Counted from the stretch's first letter, positions 1-8,949 are shown. The stretch is DNA of 64,000 bases from Panacagrimonas sp052389915 (GCA_052389915.1 JBQTHL010000001.1:49223-113222); one strand, 5' to 3'. Numbers and translations are program-made. The notes: generated by a model from the sequence alone, not told the origin.

Positions 1-1
1 T

Positions 2-169
2 CCGGTCACGAATACTTCGGTCAATCCTGCGCGGAGCACGGGCGTCGCCGTCTTCGTCGGTGACTGGGCTGTTGGTCAACTTTGGCTTTTCTGGCTCGCT
101 CCAATCGTTGGCGCCTTGCTCGGAGCAGCGGCTTATCGACTCATTTCCTCCGAGTCGAGAGCAGATTGA
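2..169 (+). CDS. aqpZ: Aquaporin Z-like channel, C-terminal 55 residues (5' truncated by window edge)
   Basis: The frame opening at base 2 runs 55 codons to a TGA. It contains the second aquaporin NPA motif followed by Arg and Ser (TSVNPARSTGVAV), then FVGDWAVGQLW and a final hydrophobic helix ending AAAYRLISSE. This is the typical end of bacterial MIP-family water channels: loop E with the selectivity-filter Arg, then helix 6. The rest of the gene lies outside the window. It converges on ligA, and the roughly 150 bases between them hold nothing recognisable. The MIP family is certain; the water-channel subtype rather than a glycerol facilitator is inferred from the NPARS context. Confidence 0.85.
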   Translation, partial: PVTNTSVNPARSTGVAVFVGDWAVGQLWLFWLAPIVGALLGAAAYRLISSESRAD

Positions 170-322
170 AGTTGGCGTGGCATTCATCATTACTCAATCT
201 GTCGCAGCCGACTTTTATCCAGAAACGCCAAACTCATGGGTGCAATTCTTTGGCTCACCACAGCTCGGTGACCTTGTCCCTCGACCGCAACGTCCACTGG
301 TCGGTGGCGGCTGCGAGACCTC

Positions 323-2395
323 TTACGACGTGCCCAAAGCAGCGCCCTGCAACGCCGGCCAGTCGATGACCGCCACCCCGAGCTTGCCGGCCTTGGCCAG
401 CTGGGAGCCGGCGGCTTCGCCCGCCAGCAGGAAATCGGTCTTGGCGGAAATCGAGCTGCTGACGCGACCACCGTGCGTTTCGATGAAGGCGCTGGCTTCG
501 TCGCGCGACACGCCGGGCAGGGTGCCGGTGATGACGAAGGTCTTGCCGGCAAATGCGCCGCCGGCCACACGCGGTTTCTCGACCGCGAGTTCCAGCCCGG
601 CTTCGCGCAGTTCGACGAGCAGTGCGCGGTGTCGTTCGTCGCCGAACCAGTGGACGATGGAGCGCGCCACTTCGGGACCGATGTCGGCCACCGCGCGCAG
701 GCGCGGAAACCGGTCCTTGTCCTTGATGACCGGCTCGTGCTCGGTCGGCGCGTCGGTTTCGGCCGCGACGATCAGGGAATCGAGCGAGCCGAAGTGCCCG
801 GCCAGAGTTTCGGCGGTGGTCTCGCCCACGTCGCGGATGCCCAGCGCGTAGATGAATCGCGGCAGGGTGGTGTGTCTGGCCTTGGCTAGCGCCGCGACCA
901 GATTCTGCGCCGACTTTTCGCCCATGCGATCCAGTTCGGCAAGCTGCTCTGCCTTGAGTCGGAACAGGTCGGAGGGCGACTGAACGAGACCGCGTTCGAT
1001 CAGTTGTGCGAGCAGCTTTTCGCCCATGCCCTCGATGTCCAGCGCACGCCGCGAGACGAAGTGCAACAGGCCTCCGTGCAGTTGCGCTCGGCAGGACAGC
1101 CCGCCGGTGCAGCGCGCGGCGACTTCGTTCTCGGCGCGCTCCACCGGGCTCGCGCAGATCGGGCAGATCTCCGGCATCGATACAGGGCGTGCGTCTGTCG
1201 GACGCTGAGTCACGCTGACCTGCACGATTTCCGGAATGACGTCGCCGGCACGGCGCACGGTCACGCTGTCGCCGATCATCAAATTCAGGCGCGCAATCTG
1301 ATCCATGTTGTGCAGGGTCACGTTGCTCACCGTGACGCCGCCGACGAACACCGGCCTGAGACGCGCCACCGGCGTCAGGGTGCCGGTGCGGCCTACCTGG
1401 AACTCGACGTTCTCGACGACCGTGCGCGCTTCCTCGGCCGGGAACTTGTGCGCCACGGCCCAGCGCGGCGCGCGCGCGACGCTGCCCAGTTCTTCGCGCC
1501 CGGCGAGGTCGTCGAGCTTGTAGACCACGCCGTCGATGTCGAAGGGCAGACGTGCGCGGCGCTCGCCCATGCGCGCGTAGTACGCAAGACAGCCTTCGAT
1601 CCCCTGCACTTTTTCGACCAGCTCCGACACCGGGAAACCCCAGGCACGCAGTTGCTGGAGAACCTCCCAGTGCGTGGCTGGCCGCTGCCAGCCTTCGGAG
1701 ACGCCGAGCGCGTAGGCGTAGAAAGCCAGCGGACGTTTTGCGGTCATGCGCGGATCGAGCTGGCGCAGCGAACCGGCCGCGCCGTTGCGCGGATTGACGA
1801 ACACTTTTTCGCCCCGGGCAGCGGCTTCCTCGTTCATGCGCCCGAATGCGGCAAGCGGCAGAAAAACTTCGCCGCGAACTTCCAGCAGCGCCGGCCAAGC
1901 GACATCCGAATTCCGCAAGCTCAGCGGCAGGCCGCGCAAGGTGCGCAGATTGGCCGTGATGTCCTCGCCGGTCGTTCCGTCGCCGCGCGTGGCGCCGCGC
2001 ACGAACACACCGTGCTCGTAGATCAGCGCGACCGCGAGGCCGTCGAGCTTGGGCTCGGCCACGTAGGTCACGACCTCGCGCTCCAGGCCCTCGCGCACGC
2101 GACGATCAAACTCGCGCAAATCGCCTTCGCTGAATCCGTTGTTGAGCGACTGCATCGGCAGCCGGTGCCGCACCTCGGCGAACTCCGGCACCGGCAGGCC
2201 GCCGATCCTCTGCGTCGGCGAGTCGGGAGTGACGAGTTCGGGGTGCTGCTCTTCGATCTCCCGCAACTCTCGGAACAGCGAGTCGTACTCGGCGTCGAGA
2301 ATGCTCGGATCGTCGAGCACGTAGTAGCGGTGATCGTGTTCCGCGATCAGGCGGCGCAGTTCCTGCGCCCGCGCCGCAGCGGCATCGCGCGACAC
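323..2395 (-). CDS. ligA: NAD-dependent DNA ligase LigA
   Basis: Seals nicks in replication and repair using NAD+. The 690-residue product has the full LigA order. An N-terminal Ia region (HDHRYYVLDDP, residues 21-30) is followed by the adenylation domain with nucleotidyl Lys116 in AEPKLDG. Next come the OB fold, a four-cysteine zinc finger (CPIC...CTGGLSC), the helix-hairpin-helix domain and a C-terminal BRCT domain (FVITGTLPGVSRDEA). A longer frame exists upstream but overlaps zipA. I chose the GTG at 2395 because it begins four bases after the zipA stop and gives a normal family length. Last gene of the smc-zipA-ligA operon. Confidence 0.96.
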   Translation of the reverse strand: MSRDAAAARAQELRRLIAEHDHRYYVLDDPSILDAEYDSLFRELREIEEQHPELVTPDSPTQRIGGLPVPEFAEVRHRLPMQSLNNGFSEGDLREFDRRVREGLEREVVTYVAEPKLDGLAVALIYEHGVFVRGATRGDGTTGEDITANLRTLRGLPLSLRNSDVAWPALLEVRGEVFLPLAAFGRMNEEAAARGEKVFVNPRNGAAGSLRQLDPRMTAKRPLAFYAYALGVSEGWQRPATHWEVLQQLRAWGFPVSELVEKVQGIEGCLAYYARMGERRARLPFDIDGVVYKLDDLAGREELGSVARAPRWAVAHKFPAEEARTVVENVEFQVGRTGTLTPVARLRPVFVGGVTVSNVTLHNMDQIARLNLMIGDSVTVRRAGDVIPEIVQVSVTQRPTDARPVSMPEICPICASPVERAENEVAARCTGGLSCRAQLHGGLLHFVSRRALDIEGMGEKLLAQLIERGLVQSPSDLFRLKAEQLAELDRMGEKSAQNLVAALAKARHTTLPRFIYALGIRDVGETTAETLAGHFGSLDSLIVAAETDAPTEHEPVIKDKDRFPRLRAVADIGPEVARSIVHWFGDERHRALLVELREAGLELAVEKPRVAGGAFAGKTFVITGTLPGVSRDEASAFIETHGGRVSSSISAKTDFLLAGEAAGSQLAKAGKLGVAVIDWPALQGAALGTS

Positions 2396-2399
2396 GCGG

Positions 2400-3272
2400 C
2401 TAGCCCGGTTTGTGCGAGCGCGCCCAATCTTCGACCTCGGCACGCAGCGCGGTGGCCACTTCTTCGGTGAGCCGCTGGCGTCTGCCGTCGTAGATATCCG
2501 CGCGCAGCGCCGACGCAATATTGCGCGCCGTGACGATCAGATCCTCCAGAGCCACGCCGGGAAGCACCGGGCCCGGCAGGCTCATAACGATCAGCAGACC
2601 CTTGGTGCTGAAGTACTGCGCCTGCGTCGGAATCAGGGTGCCCGGCTTGATCAGGCTGGCGATGGAATAAACGCTCTGCCCGCCGATCATGCGGTGATAA
2701 ACCTCGCCGCTGCCGTACCGCAATCCCTGCCCGACCAGCGCGTGATGCAAGGCCGGCCCGAGGATGTCGGTCTCTTCAGAAGGCGCGATGATGAGCGCAA
2801 TCGGTTTGCGCGCAGACGAGCTTTCGGCAGCAGGAACCGGCGCAGGCCTCGCAGGAGGCGTCGTCATGGGCGCGATCAGCCGGGGCGCGATTGCAGGTAC
2901 CGACGGCATGGGCGTGGGGGCCGGCCGCGGCGGCACCAGCGGCGGCGGAACTGCGACCGCCTCGCGAGGAGCCGGCGGCGGCACGACGATAACCGGCTCC
3001 GCGTCATCGGACTCCTGAATTTCCGCCTCGTCGGTTTCAGGTTCCGTCCCTTCGCCGCGCTTGCGCGCACGACCCACACCGTACTCGTCGAACGAGGTTT
3101 CCTGGCGTGGCGCCAGCAAGTCCATCTGCCCGGTCGATGGCGACCGCCCGGGCGATGCGGCGTGCAGGCGAACTTCGTCCGATTCCAGTTTCTTGCTGCG
3201 CCGGCTCAGCACGTACAGCGCGATCACCAGCACCACGCAAACGATCAGCAGCACCCATTGCAATTGGCCCAT
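2400..3272 (-). CDS. zipA: Cell division protein ZipA
   Basis: Anchors FtsZ to the inner membrane at the division septum. The 290-residue protein has the ZipA plan. A single N-terminal membrane segment (about residues 4-22) is followed by a basic stretch RRSKK, then an acidic and proline-rich linker (about 85-150). The C-terminal FtsZ-binding domain runs from about 155 and contains YHRMIGG, SIASLIKPGT and a GLLIVMSLPGP core. ZipA is restricted to gammaproteobacteria, so it helps place the organism. It starts 3 bases after smc ends and stops 4 bases before ligA begins, which indicates one transcript. Confidence 0.95.
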   Translation of the reverse strand: MGQLQWVLLIVCVVLVIALYVLSRRSKKLESDEVRLHAASPGRSPSTGQMDLLAPRQETSFDEYGVGRARKRGEGTEPETDEAEIQESDDAEPVIVVPPPAPREAVAVPPPLVPPRPAPTPMPSVPAIAPRLIAPMTTPPARPAPVPAAESSSARKPIALIIAPSEETDILGPALHHALVGQGLRYGSGEVYHRMIGGQSVYSIASLIKPGTLIPTQAQYFSTKGLLIVMSLPGPVLPGVALEDLIVTARNIASALRADIYDGRRQRLTEEVATALRAEVEDWARSHKPG

Positions 3273-3275
3273 CGT

Positions 3276-6200
3276 TCACTCCTTCGATTCAGTCTCGGGT
3301 ACGCCGGCCAGTTCGACCGCCTGCTGCACGTCCACACTCACCAGCCGCGACACGCCCGGCTCCTGCATGGTGACCCCGTGCAGATGGCTGGCCAGCTCCA
3401 TCGTGATCTTGTTGTGCGTGATGAGAATGAACTGCACCGCTTCACTCATCTCCCGCACCACTTCGCAGAAGCGGGCCACGTTGGCGTCGTCCAGCGGCGC
3501 GTCGACTTCGTCCATCAGGCAGAACGGCGCCGGGTTCAACTGGAACAGCCCCAGCAGCAAGGCCACCGCGGTCATCGCCTTCTCGCCGCCCGACAGCATC
3601 TGGATCGAGGAATTGCGCTTGCCGGGCGGGCGCGCCATCACGCGAACGCCCGTGTCGAGCAGGTCGTCGCCGGTCATTTCCAGATAGGCCTCGCCGCCGC
3701 CGAAAAGTTTCGGGAAGCGGTCGCGGAAAATCGCATCGACCTTGTCGAAGGTGTCCTTGAAGCGCTCCTTGGTTTCGGCGTCGATCTTGCGGATGGCTTC
3801 TTCGAGCGTGTCGAGCGCGCCGGTCAGATCCGCGTACTGCTCGCCCAAGTATTTCTCGCGACCCTCAGCCTCTTCCAGTTCCTGGATGGCGGCGAGGTTG
3901 ATCGCGCCGAGACGATCGATGCGCCGGCCGAGGCTGGCGAGCTTCTCGTCCCAGGCTTCTGCGGTGGCGTCTTCAGGCAAGCCCGCGAACACCGCCTCCC
4001 GCTCCATCGAACCTTCGCGACAAGCCTCTGCCAACAACTGCTGCACGCCCTCGCGTCGCGCGCGCAGGTTCTCGAACTCGATGCGTGCCTGTTGCAGGCG
4101 GTCCTGCGCCTGGTCCTTCGCGCTTTCCGCCTCGCGAAAACCTTGCGTGCCCCGCCCCACCGCCTGCTCGGCGGCTTCGAGCGCGATGCGCGCCGAGCGC
4201 AAGACTTCGCGCGCCGCGTTGACCGCGCCGCGTGCCGCTTCGGCCTGGGCTTGGCGCTCAGCAAGCGGCGCTTCGAGAGATGAGGCGTCCTCGGCTCGCG
4301 CGGCGCGATCGCGCACGAGTTGTTCGCGGCTCGCTTCGAGATCGTGCGCGCTCTGGTTCAGCGCCGCGACGTGGCTCTTGCGCGAGGCGAGCTGAATCTG
4401 CACCTGGTTCTCGGTTTGACTCGCCTGCGCGAGCAGCGCGCGATTGCGCGTCACTGCATCGCGAGCGCGTGCCAGCGACTGCTGATGCTGCACGCGCTCC
4501 TCGCGCAGGCGCTGCGCGACGCCTTCGAGATTCACCAGCTTCTCGCGTGAAGCAGCGAGTTCCGCAGCCTGCTGTTCGCGCTGCGTCTTGAGTGTCTCGA
4601 TGTCGCGGACCAAGGCCGCGATGCGCGCCTGCGTCTGTTCGAGCCGCACGGCCTGCGCCTGGCGGAAGGCCATACGCTGCGCCTGGCGGCTGCGCGCCTG
4701 CTCGAAGCGAGTCGCGCTTTCGCGGCGTTCGGCCTCAAGCTGCTGCTGCTGCGTGCGCACTCCGTCGAGCTGAACCTCACGCGCGGCGATGGCGGCGCTT
4801 AGTTCTTCGACCTGCGCCTTGAGCTGCTGGATGAGTTGTTCGCGCGCGATGACGCCGGACTTGGCCGCGTCCGTGCGCGGTGCGCGCACCCAGTCGCGGC
4901 CGCGCCAGACCGCATCCGGCGTGACCACGGACTCGCCGGGCACGAGGCTGGAAAACTTCGCAAGGGCCTCGTCCAGATTCGCAGCGCAGTAAACCGTGCC
5001 GAGAAAATCGCGCACCGCCACGGGTCCGCGCACTTGTGCCGCGAGCGTGCCTGCGGGTGCGGCAGATTCATCAGCGCGCTCGTCGAGCAGAACAACGCCA
5101 GCCTTGGGCCAGCCTTGCTGCGTCGCGATGCCGGCCGAAGCCTCAACTAGCGGCGCCTGCAACAAACCGTCGAGCACGTGTTCGACCGCCGCTTCCCAGC
5201 CCGCTTCCACCTTGAGCCGTTGCGCGAGGCGCGGCTTACCCGCCAGATCGCGCTGCCGCAGCCACGACGCAAGCTCCGCATCGTCCTGTCGCAATGCCGC
5301 CTGTTGCAGCGTTTCCAGGGACGACAAGCGGCCGCGCGCAGACTGCAACTGCTGTCTCGATTCGTGCAGCCCGCCGTCGAGACTCGCGCGCTGTTCGCGC
5401 AGCGCGGCCAGATCCCGATCCAGCGCTTGCAGGCGCGATTGCCCATCGCTCAGATCGGCTTCGAGTCTTTGCAGATCACTGTCCGCATCCAGCAGCGAAG
5501 CCTGAATCGGCGCGGCGTCGAGCCCAGTGCTTTCCGCCGCAAGCCGCTTGTAGCGTTCTTCAAGCTGGAACTGCGCACGCTCCAGCCCCTGCACGCGCAC
5601 GCGCTCACCCTCGGTGTCGAACAGCGGCTGCTCTGACGAGGCGCTGAACTCGTCCCAGCGCGTCTGCTCGGCCTGCGCAGCGTCTTCCGAGCGCAGGAGA
5701 TTAGACTTGCCTTCGGCGTGGTTGCGCGCTGCGGACTCGGCCTGATTCTCAAGATTCTGGACCTCTGCCAGCGCCTGTTCGAGCCGCGACTGGTCCTGAG
5801 TACGACGACGATCCACGTCGGCCAGCGCGCGATCCATCTGCTCCAGCTCGCGCATTTTCAGCGCACGCAGTTCGCGCGCGTGGTTGAGTTCCTGTTCCAG
5901 CCGGCTGGCCGCGCCTTCGGCCTCGTAGACCTGGGTCTGTTCCAGGTTGAGCTTTTCCTGTGCCTCGCGCCGCGCGGTCTCCGCGCCTTCGCGGCCCTGG
6001 TCGGCAGCGAGAACATTCGCGCGCGCATTTTCCAGCGCCTGCTCCAGTTCTTCGAGCTTGTGCTCGTAGCCCTTGGCCTCCGCATCCAGGCCGCGTTCGC
6101 GCAACGCGAAAATCTCGGCCTTGAGCGTCCGTTCCTGCTGCTTGAACTCCTTGTACTTCTCGGCGTTGGCCGCCTGCTTGCGCAGCACTTCCAGGCGTGC

Positions 6201-6809
6201 AATCAGCTCCGAACGCATGTCGTTCAGGCGCGCAAGATTTTCGCGGGTCTGGCGGATGCGGCTCTCGGTTTCCTTGCGCCGGTCCTTGTACTTCGAGATG
6301 CCCGCGGCTTCTTCGAGCCAGGTGCGCAGTTCCTCGGGCTTGGCCTCGATCATGCGCGAGACCATGCCCTGCTCGATGATCGCGTACTGGTTCTTGCCGC
6401 CCAGGCCGGTGCCGAGAAACAAGTCGGTGACGTCGCGCTTCAGGCACTTGCGGCCGTTGAGGTAGTACTGCGAGTTGCCGTCGCGGGTGAGTTCGCGGCG
6501 CACGGCGATGTCCGTATAGGCCGCGTACGGCCCGCCGATCTGGCCATCGCTATTGTCGAAATGCAGCTCCACGCTGGCACGGCCCACCGGCTTGCGCGTC
6601 TTGGAGCCGTTGAAGATCACATCGTCGGAATCCTGCGTGCGCAACTGCTTGCCGCTGGCCTCGCCCAGCACCCAGCGCACCGCGTCGATGATGTTGGACT
6701 TGCCGCAACCGTTGGGCCCGACGATGGACGTCAGGTTGGACGGCAGCGGAAGCTGCGTGGGATCCACAAACGACTTGAAGCCGGCGAGCTTGAGTCCGGA
6801 AAGACGCAT
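3276..6809 (-). CDS. smc: Chromosome segregation ATPase SMC
   Basis: Condenses and segregates the chromosome as a dimer, usually with ScpA/ScpB, which are not in this window. The 1177-residue product begins with FKSFVDPTQL and Walker A GPNGCGKSN (31-39). Two long heptad-rich coiled coils flank a globular hinge near residues 520-640. The C-terminal ATPase half has the ABC signature LSGGEKAMTAVALL and Walker B CLMDEVDAPLDD. Length is normal for bacterial SMC. The start ATG at 6809 is 134 bases from the divergent queF. Many gammaproteobacteria carry MukB instead; SMC is the rule in Xanthomonadales and pseudomonads. Confidence 0.97.
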   Translation of the reverse strand: MRLSGLKLAGFKSFVDPTQLPLPSNLTSIVGPNGCGKSNIIDAVRWVLGEASGKQLRTQDSDDVIFNGSKTRKPVGRASVELHFDNSDGQIGGPYAAYTDIAVRRELTRDGNSQYYLNGRKCLKRDVTDLFLGTGLGGKNQYAIIEQGMVSRMIEAKPEELRTWLEEAAGISKYKDRRKETESRIRQTRENLARLNDMRSELIARLEVLRKQAANAEKYKEFKQQERTLKAEIFALRERGLDAEAKGYEHKLEELEQALENARANVLAADQGREGAETARREAQEKLNLEQTQVYEAEGAASRLEQELNHARELRALKMRELEQMDRALADVDRRRTQDQSRLEQALAEVQNLENQAESAARNHAEGKSNLLRSEDAAQAEQTRWDEFSASSEQPLFDTEGERVRVQGLERAQFQLEERYKRLAAESTGLDAAPIQASLLDADSDLQRLEADLSDGQSRLQALDRDLAALREQRASLDGGLHESRQQLQSARGRLSSLETLQQAALRQDDAELASWLRQRDLAGKPRLAQRLKVEAGWEAAVEHVLDGLLQAPLVEASAGIATQQGWPKAGVVLLDERADESAAPAGTLAAQVRGPVAVRDFLGTVYCAANLDEALAKFSSLVPGESVVTPDAVWRGRDWVRAPRTDAAKSGVIAREQLIQQLKAQVEELSAAIAAREVQLDGVRTQQQQLEAERRESATRFEQARSRQAQRMAFRQAQAVRLEQTQARIAALVRDIETLKTQREQQAAELAASREKLVNLEGVAQRLREERVQHQQSLARARDAVTRNRALLAQASQTENQVQIQLASRKSHVAALNQSAHDLEASREQLVRDRAARAEDASSLEAPLAERQAQAEAARGAVNAAREVLRSARIALEAAEQAVGRGTQGFREAESAKDQAQDRLQQARIEFENLRARREGVQQLLAEACREGSMEREAVFAGLPEDATAEAWDEKLASLGRRIDRLGAINLAAIQELEEAEGREKYLGEQYADLTGALDTLEEAIRKIDAETKERFKDTFDKVDAIFRDRFPKLFGGGEAYLEMTGDDLLDTGVRVMARPPGKRNSSIQMLSGGEKAMTAVALLLGLFQLNPAPFCLMDEVDAPLDDANVARFCEVVREMSEAVQFILITHNKITMELASHLHGVTMQEPGVSRLVSVDVQQAVELAGVPETESKE

Positions 6810-6943
6810 TCGAGTTCGGGTGATGGCGCGGGCCGTAGCCGCACGCGTTATGGTCAGGGGTCGCCCGGTAGGGCGAGACCGCTAGTGTAAATTACCGACA
6901 TCGCGTCACCCACCCTTGCGCCCTTCAGTCCCGCTCAAAACGC

Positions 6944-7354
6944 ATGTCCACGCAACCGAACCAGGCGCTAGAAACTTTTCCCAACCCGAATCCGGAGCGC
7001 GATTTCGTGATCCGCATGCGCATGCCGGAGTTCACCTGCCTGTGCCCCAAGACGGGCCAGCCGGACTTCGGCACGATCTACCTCGAATACATTCCCGCGC
7101 AGCTTTGCGTGGAGCTGAAGTCGCTCAAGCTCTACATCTGGAGCTTCCGCAACGAAGGGGCGTTTCACGAGGCCGTGACCAACCGCATTCTCGACGACCT
7201 GGTTCGCGCCACACGCCCGCGCTTCATGCGCGTGACCGGCGACTTCGGCGTGCGCGGCGGCATCTTTACGCACGTCATCGCAGAACACCGCGCGCCGGAC
7301 TGGCAGCCTGCTGCCGCGGTCGCGCTCCCGGCCAGCGAATGGCGTAAGCAATGA
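6944..7354 (+). CDS. queF: NADPH-dependent 7-cyano-7-deazaguanine reductase, short (type I) form
   Basis: Reduces the nitrile of preQ0 to preQ1 in queuosine tRNA modification. The 136-residue protein is the unimodular type I form rather than the long two-domain QueF of enterobacteria. The nucleophilic Cys34 sits in PEFTCLCPKTGQPDFG with Asp41. The family signature ELKSLK (57-62) is followed by YIWSFRNEGAFHE, carrying the conserved Phe, Asn and His. It is the first gene of a plus-strand group with a DUF1161 protein and a membrane protein, without obvious functional link. The leader has a short GC hairpin but no recognisable preQ1 riboswitch. Confidence 0.95.
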   Translation: MSTQPNQALETFPNPNPERDFVIRMRMPEFTCLCPKTGQPDFGTIYLEYIPAQLCVELKSLKLYIWSFRNEGAFHEAVTNRILDDLVRATRPRFMRVTGDFGVRGGIFTHVIAEHRAPDWQPAAAVALPASEWRKQ

Positions 7355-7391
7355 GCGCATCATGTGCGACCAACCGGCCCAGGAGCGGCCC

Positions 7392-7625
7392 ATGACCATG
7401 AAAATCCGGACACTCGTTTCTTTTGCACTTCTGGCCTGCGCGGGCAGCGCGCAAGCCGCCAAGGATTGCGGCGAACTCAAATCGGAGATCGAAGCCAAAC
7501 TGCAAGCCAAGGGCGTAAAGCAGTACACGCTCGACGCGGTGCCGGCTGCCGACGCCGGCGAGCGCAAGGTCGTCGGCACTTGCGACGGCGGCAAGCAGAA
7601 GATCGTTTACTCGCGAGCTAGCTGA
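7392..7625 (+). CDS. DUF1161 family small secreted protein
   Basis: 77 residues with a clear Sec signal peptide (MTMKIRTLVSFALLACAGSA, cleavage after QA), leaving a mature protein of about 55 residues starting KDCGELKSEIEAKL. The pattern KxCxELKxEIxxKxxAKGVxxYTL and a second Cys in GTCDGGKQKI match the DUF1161 family of small periplasmic proteins, which have no assigned function. The two cysteines probably form a disulfide. The start at 7392 is supported by AGGAG six bases upstream; a second ATG two codons later is also possible. It lies 37 bases after queF and 28 bases before the next gene. Confidence 0.85.
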   Translation: MTMKIRTLVSFALLACAGSAQAAKDCGELKSEIEAKLQAKGVKQYTLDAVPAADAGERKVVGTCDGGKQKIVYSRAS

Positions 7626-7653
7626 GCCTCAGTCGATTTGGGGCGACCGGCCA

Positions 7654-8316
7654 ATGAACTGGCAGGAACCGGTCGATCTCTACTGCGAGCGTCTCGGCCC
7701 CGGCCTGTTTGCCGAGCCGTTCAACGCGCTGTCCAACCTCTCGTTCATCGTCGCCGGCTTCTGGCTCGCGGTCATGCTTCCGCGCGTATTCGCGCCGCGC
7801 GCAGTACCACTGCCGTTCAATCTGCTGGCCGGCATGATCGTACTGATCGGCATCGGCTCCGGCGCCTTCCACACCTTCGCCCTGAAGTGGGCGGAGTTGA
7901 TGGATGTGCTGTCCATCGCGCTCTTCGTCTACAGCTTCGTGATCTGTTTTGCACGCTACGCGATGGGCATGCGCTGGGCTCTTGCCTGGATCGCGGCGCC
8001 GGTGTTCTGGGCCTTCGGCCTGTTCGTCACCGCGCCGTTCGATGCCGGTGCCTTCAACGGTTCTGTAGGCTACTTTCCCGCACTCGCGGGCATTGGGCTG
8101 ATGGCATTCGGGCTGGGTCGTGCCGGGATGGCGGGCGCGGGCCTGTTCCGGTTCGCGACGTTCGTGTTCATTGTGTCGATCGGATTGCGCAGCGTCGATC
8201 AGAACCTGTGCGCTGTCTGGCCTTTCGGCACCCACTGGGCCTGGCATCTGCTCAACGGCCTGACCCTGAGCTTGGTCACACTCGGAGCCGCGCGCGCGGC
8301 TGTTGCGGGTCGGTAG
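7654..8316 (+). CDS. Ceramidase/CREST-like seven-helix membrane protein
   Basis: 220 residues with about seven hydrophobic segments. Conserved polar motifs match the alkaline-ceramidase (CREST hydrolase) family: YCER near the start, EPFNALSNLSF, GSGAFHTFA in helix 2, ELMDVLSIALF in helix 3, and HWAWHLLNG near the C-terminus. In that family the Ser, His and Asp residues and the two C-terminal His form a zinc site that hydrolyses amide-linked lipids. Whether the bacterial protein uses ceramides is unknown, and many bacteria carrying it make no sphingolipid. It follows the DUF1161 gene and is probably co-transcribed. Confidence 0.8.
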   Translation: MNWQEPVDLYCERLGPGLFAEPFNALSNLSFIVAGFWLAVMLPRVFAPRAVPLPFNLLAGMIVLIGIGSGAFHTFALKWAELMDVLSIALFVYSFVICFARYAMGMRWALAWIAAPVFWAFGLFVTAPFDAGAFNGSVGYFPALAGIGLMAFGLGRAGMAGAGLFRFATFVFIVSIGLRSVDQNLCAVWPFGTHWAWHLLNGLTLSLVTLGAARAAVAGR

Positions 8317-8436
8317 GAGCTTTCAGCGCGAGATCGCGGAGCAAACTGTAGGAGGGGCTCCGCCCCGACCGGCCGCTCGAATTCCGGAGCCAGGCTCGGT
8401 CGGCAACTGACTGTCGGGGCAGAGCCCCTCCTACAG
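8313..8436. repeat. REP-like inverted repeat pair
   Basis: A 23-base unit TGTAGGAGGGGCTCCGCCCC plus GAC (8347-8369) is followed 43 bases later by its inverted partner (8413-8435). The two halves can form a long cruciform or transcript hairpin downstream of the ceramidase-like gene. The preceding segment (GTAGGAGC, TTTCAGCGCG, AGCAAACTG) recurs at 63,876-63,946, so this is a dispersed family and not a chance palindrome. Such extragenic palindromes are typical of Xanthomonadaceae and pseudomonads and may be mobilised by RAYT transposases; none is visible here. Confidence 0.8.
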
Positions 8437-8483
8437 AGGCGCGCTTGTTTGATGAAGGCAGGCGCAACCCCGCGAAATAACGA

Positions 8484-8516
8484 TTGACCTCAGCTCATTT
8501 GAGATTTATTCTCATT
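8484..8516 (+). promoter_or_regulatory. Sigma70 promoter overlapped by Fur-box-like palindrome
   Basis: TTGACC (8484-8489), a 17-base spacer and TATTCT (8507-8512) form a good sigma70 promoter. The palindrome TGAGATT-T-ATTCTCA (8500-8514) covers the spacer end and the -10. Read on the other strand it is TGAGAAT-A-AATCTCA, 11 of 14 positions against the Fur 7-1-7 consensus TGATAAT-N-ATTATCA. It sits upstream of two small reading frames and the TonB receptor at 8947, so iron repression of this operon is the obvious inference. Confidence 0.65.
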
Positions 8517-8541
8517 TGGCCGTCAACGACGGCCCTTTCCC

Positions 8542-8591
8542 CGGCCAGCCCTCGCCAGCCCCTACCGATACCGGTCCCGGAGCTTGCGATG
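8542..8591 (+). repeat. Duplicated TonB-receptor leader, copy A
   Basis: About 50 bases (CGGCCAGCC, TCGCCAGCCCC, CGGTCCCGGAG, TTGCGATG) are repeated nearly identically at 8899-8949, directly before the TonB receptor start. Each copy ends in the same GGAG ribosome binding site and an ATG. Here the ATG (8589) opens a 29-codon frame instead of a receptor. The shorter core CCAGCC-N-TCGCCAGCCCC also precedes the third, decayed TonB gene (16,508-16,527). Confidence 0.7.
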
Positions 8592-8674
8592 AATATCCTC
8601 AGGTGCAGCCGTACCCCAGACGCGCAATGCCCACCCTCTTGCCCCCTCCTCCCATCTTCCGGGAGCAAGGCGCG

Positions 8675-8785
8675 ATGAGCCCGCTCGGCCTCTTCTTCAC
8701 GCTGCTGATTGCCGACGCGGCGCTCGCCCTGGTTTTCTGGTGGCTGATGCGGCCGCAGGCGCGATCCAACAGGTCCTTCACGTGA
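8675..8785 (+). CDS. Possible 36-residue single-pass membrane peptide
   Basis: The frame MSPLGLFFTLLIADAALAL followed by VFWWLMRPQARSNRSFT has one clear hydrophobic segment (residues 4-24) and a basic tail, the usual look of a small inner-membrane protein. Its ATG overlaps by ATGA the stop of a 29-codon frame starting at 8589 behind leader copy A. Translational coupling from that leader is therefore possible; a weak AAGG lies four bases upstream. It lies between the Fur-type promoter and the TonB receptor. I recognise no family. It could also be a remnant left by the leader duplication. Confidence 0.4.
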   Translation: MSPLGLFFTLLIADAALALVFWWLMRPQARSNRSFT

Positions 8786-8898
8786 GAATTCCGGCTCCCC
8801 AAACGTGTCGGCCGCGTTGCGTCTCCTGAGGAAAGCCGACATGCCCTTGCACCGCGGCCTCACAAGAGCCGAGTGATTTTTCCGCCTTTTTCTGTTTT

Positions 8899-8949
8899 CG
8901 GCCAGCCCGTCGCCAGCCCCAACCCATATCGGTCCCGGAGTTTGCGATG
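8899..8949 (+). repeat. Duplicated TonB-receptor leader, copy B
   Basis: Second copy of the element at 8542-8591. It ends CGGTCCCGGAGTTTGCGATG, where the ATG is the receptor start codon. The alignment is nearly gap-free with roughly 85 percent identity by eye, including bases well outside the ribosome binding site, so it is a duplication and not shared Shine-Dalgarno composition. Confidence 0.7.

Noticed and set aside
6810..6943. preQ1 riboswitch upstream of queF
   Set aside because: There is a short GC hairpin (TCGCCC/GGGCGA) but no preQ1 class I or II core or A-rich tail; the leader is too short and too GC-rich.
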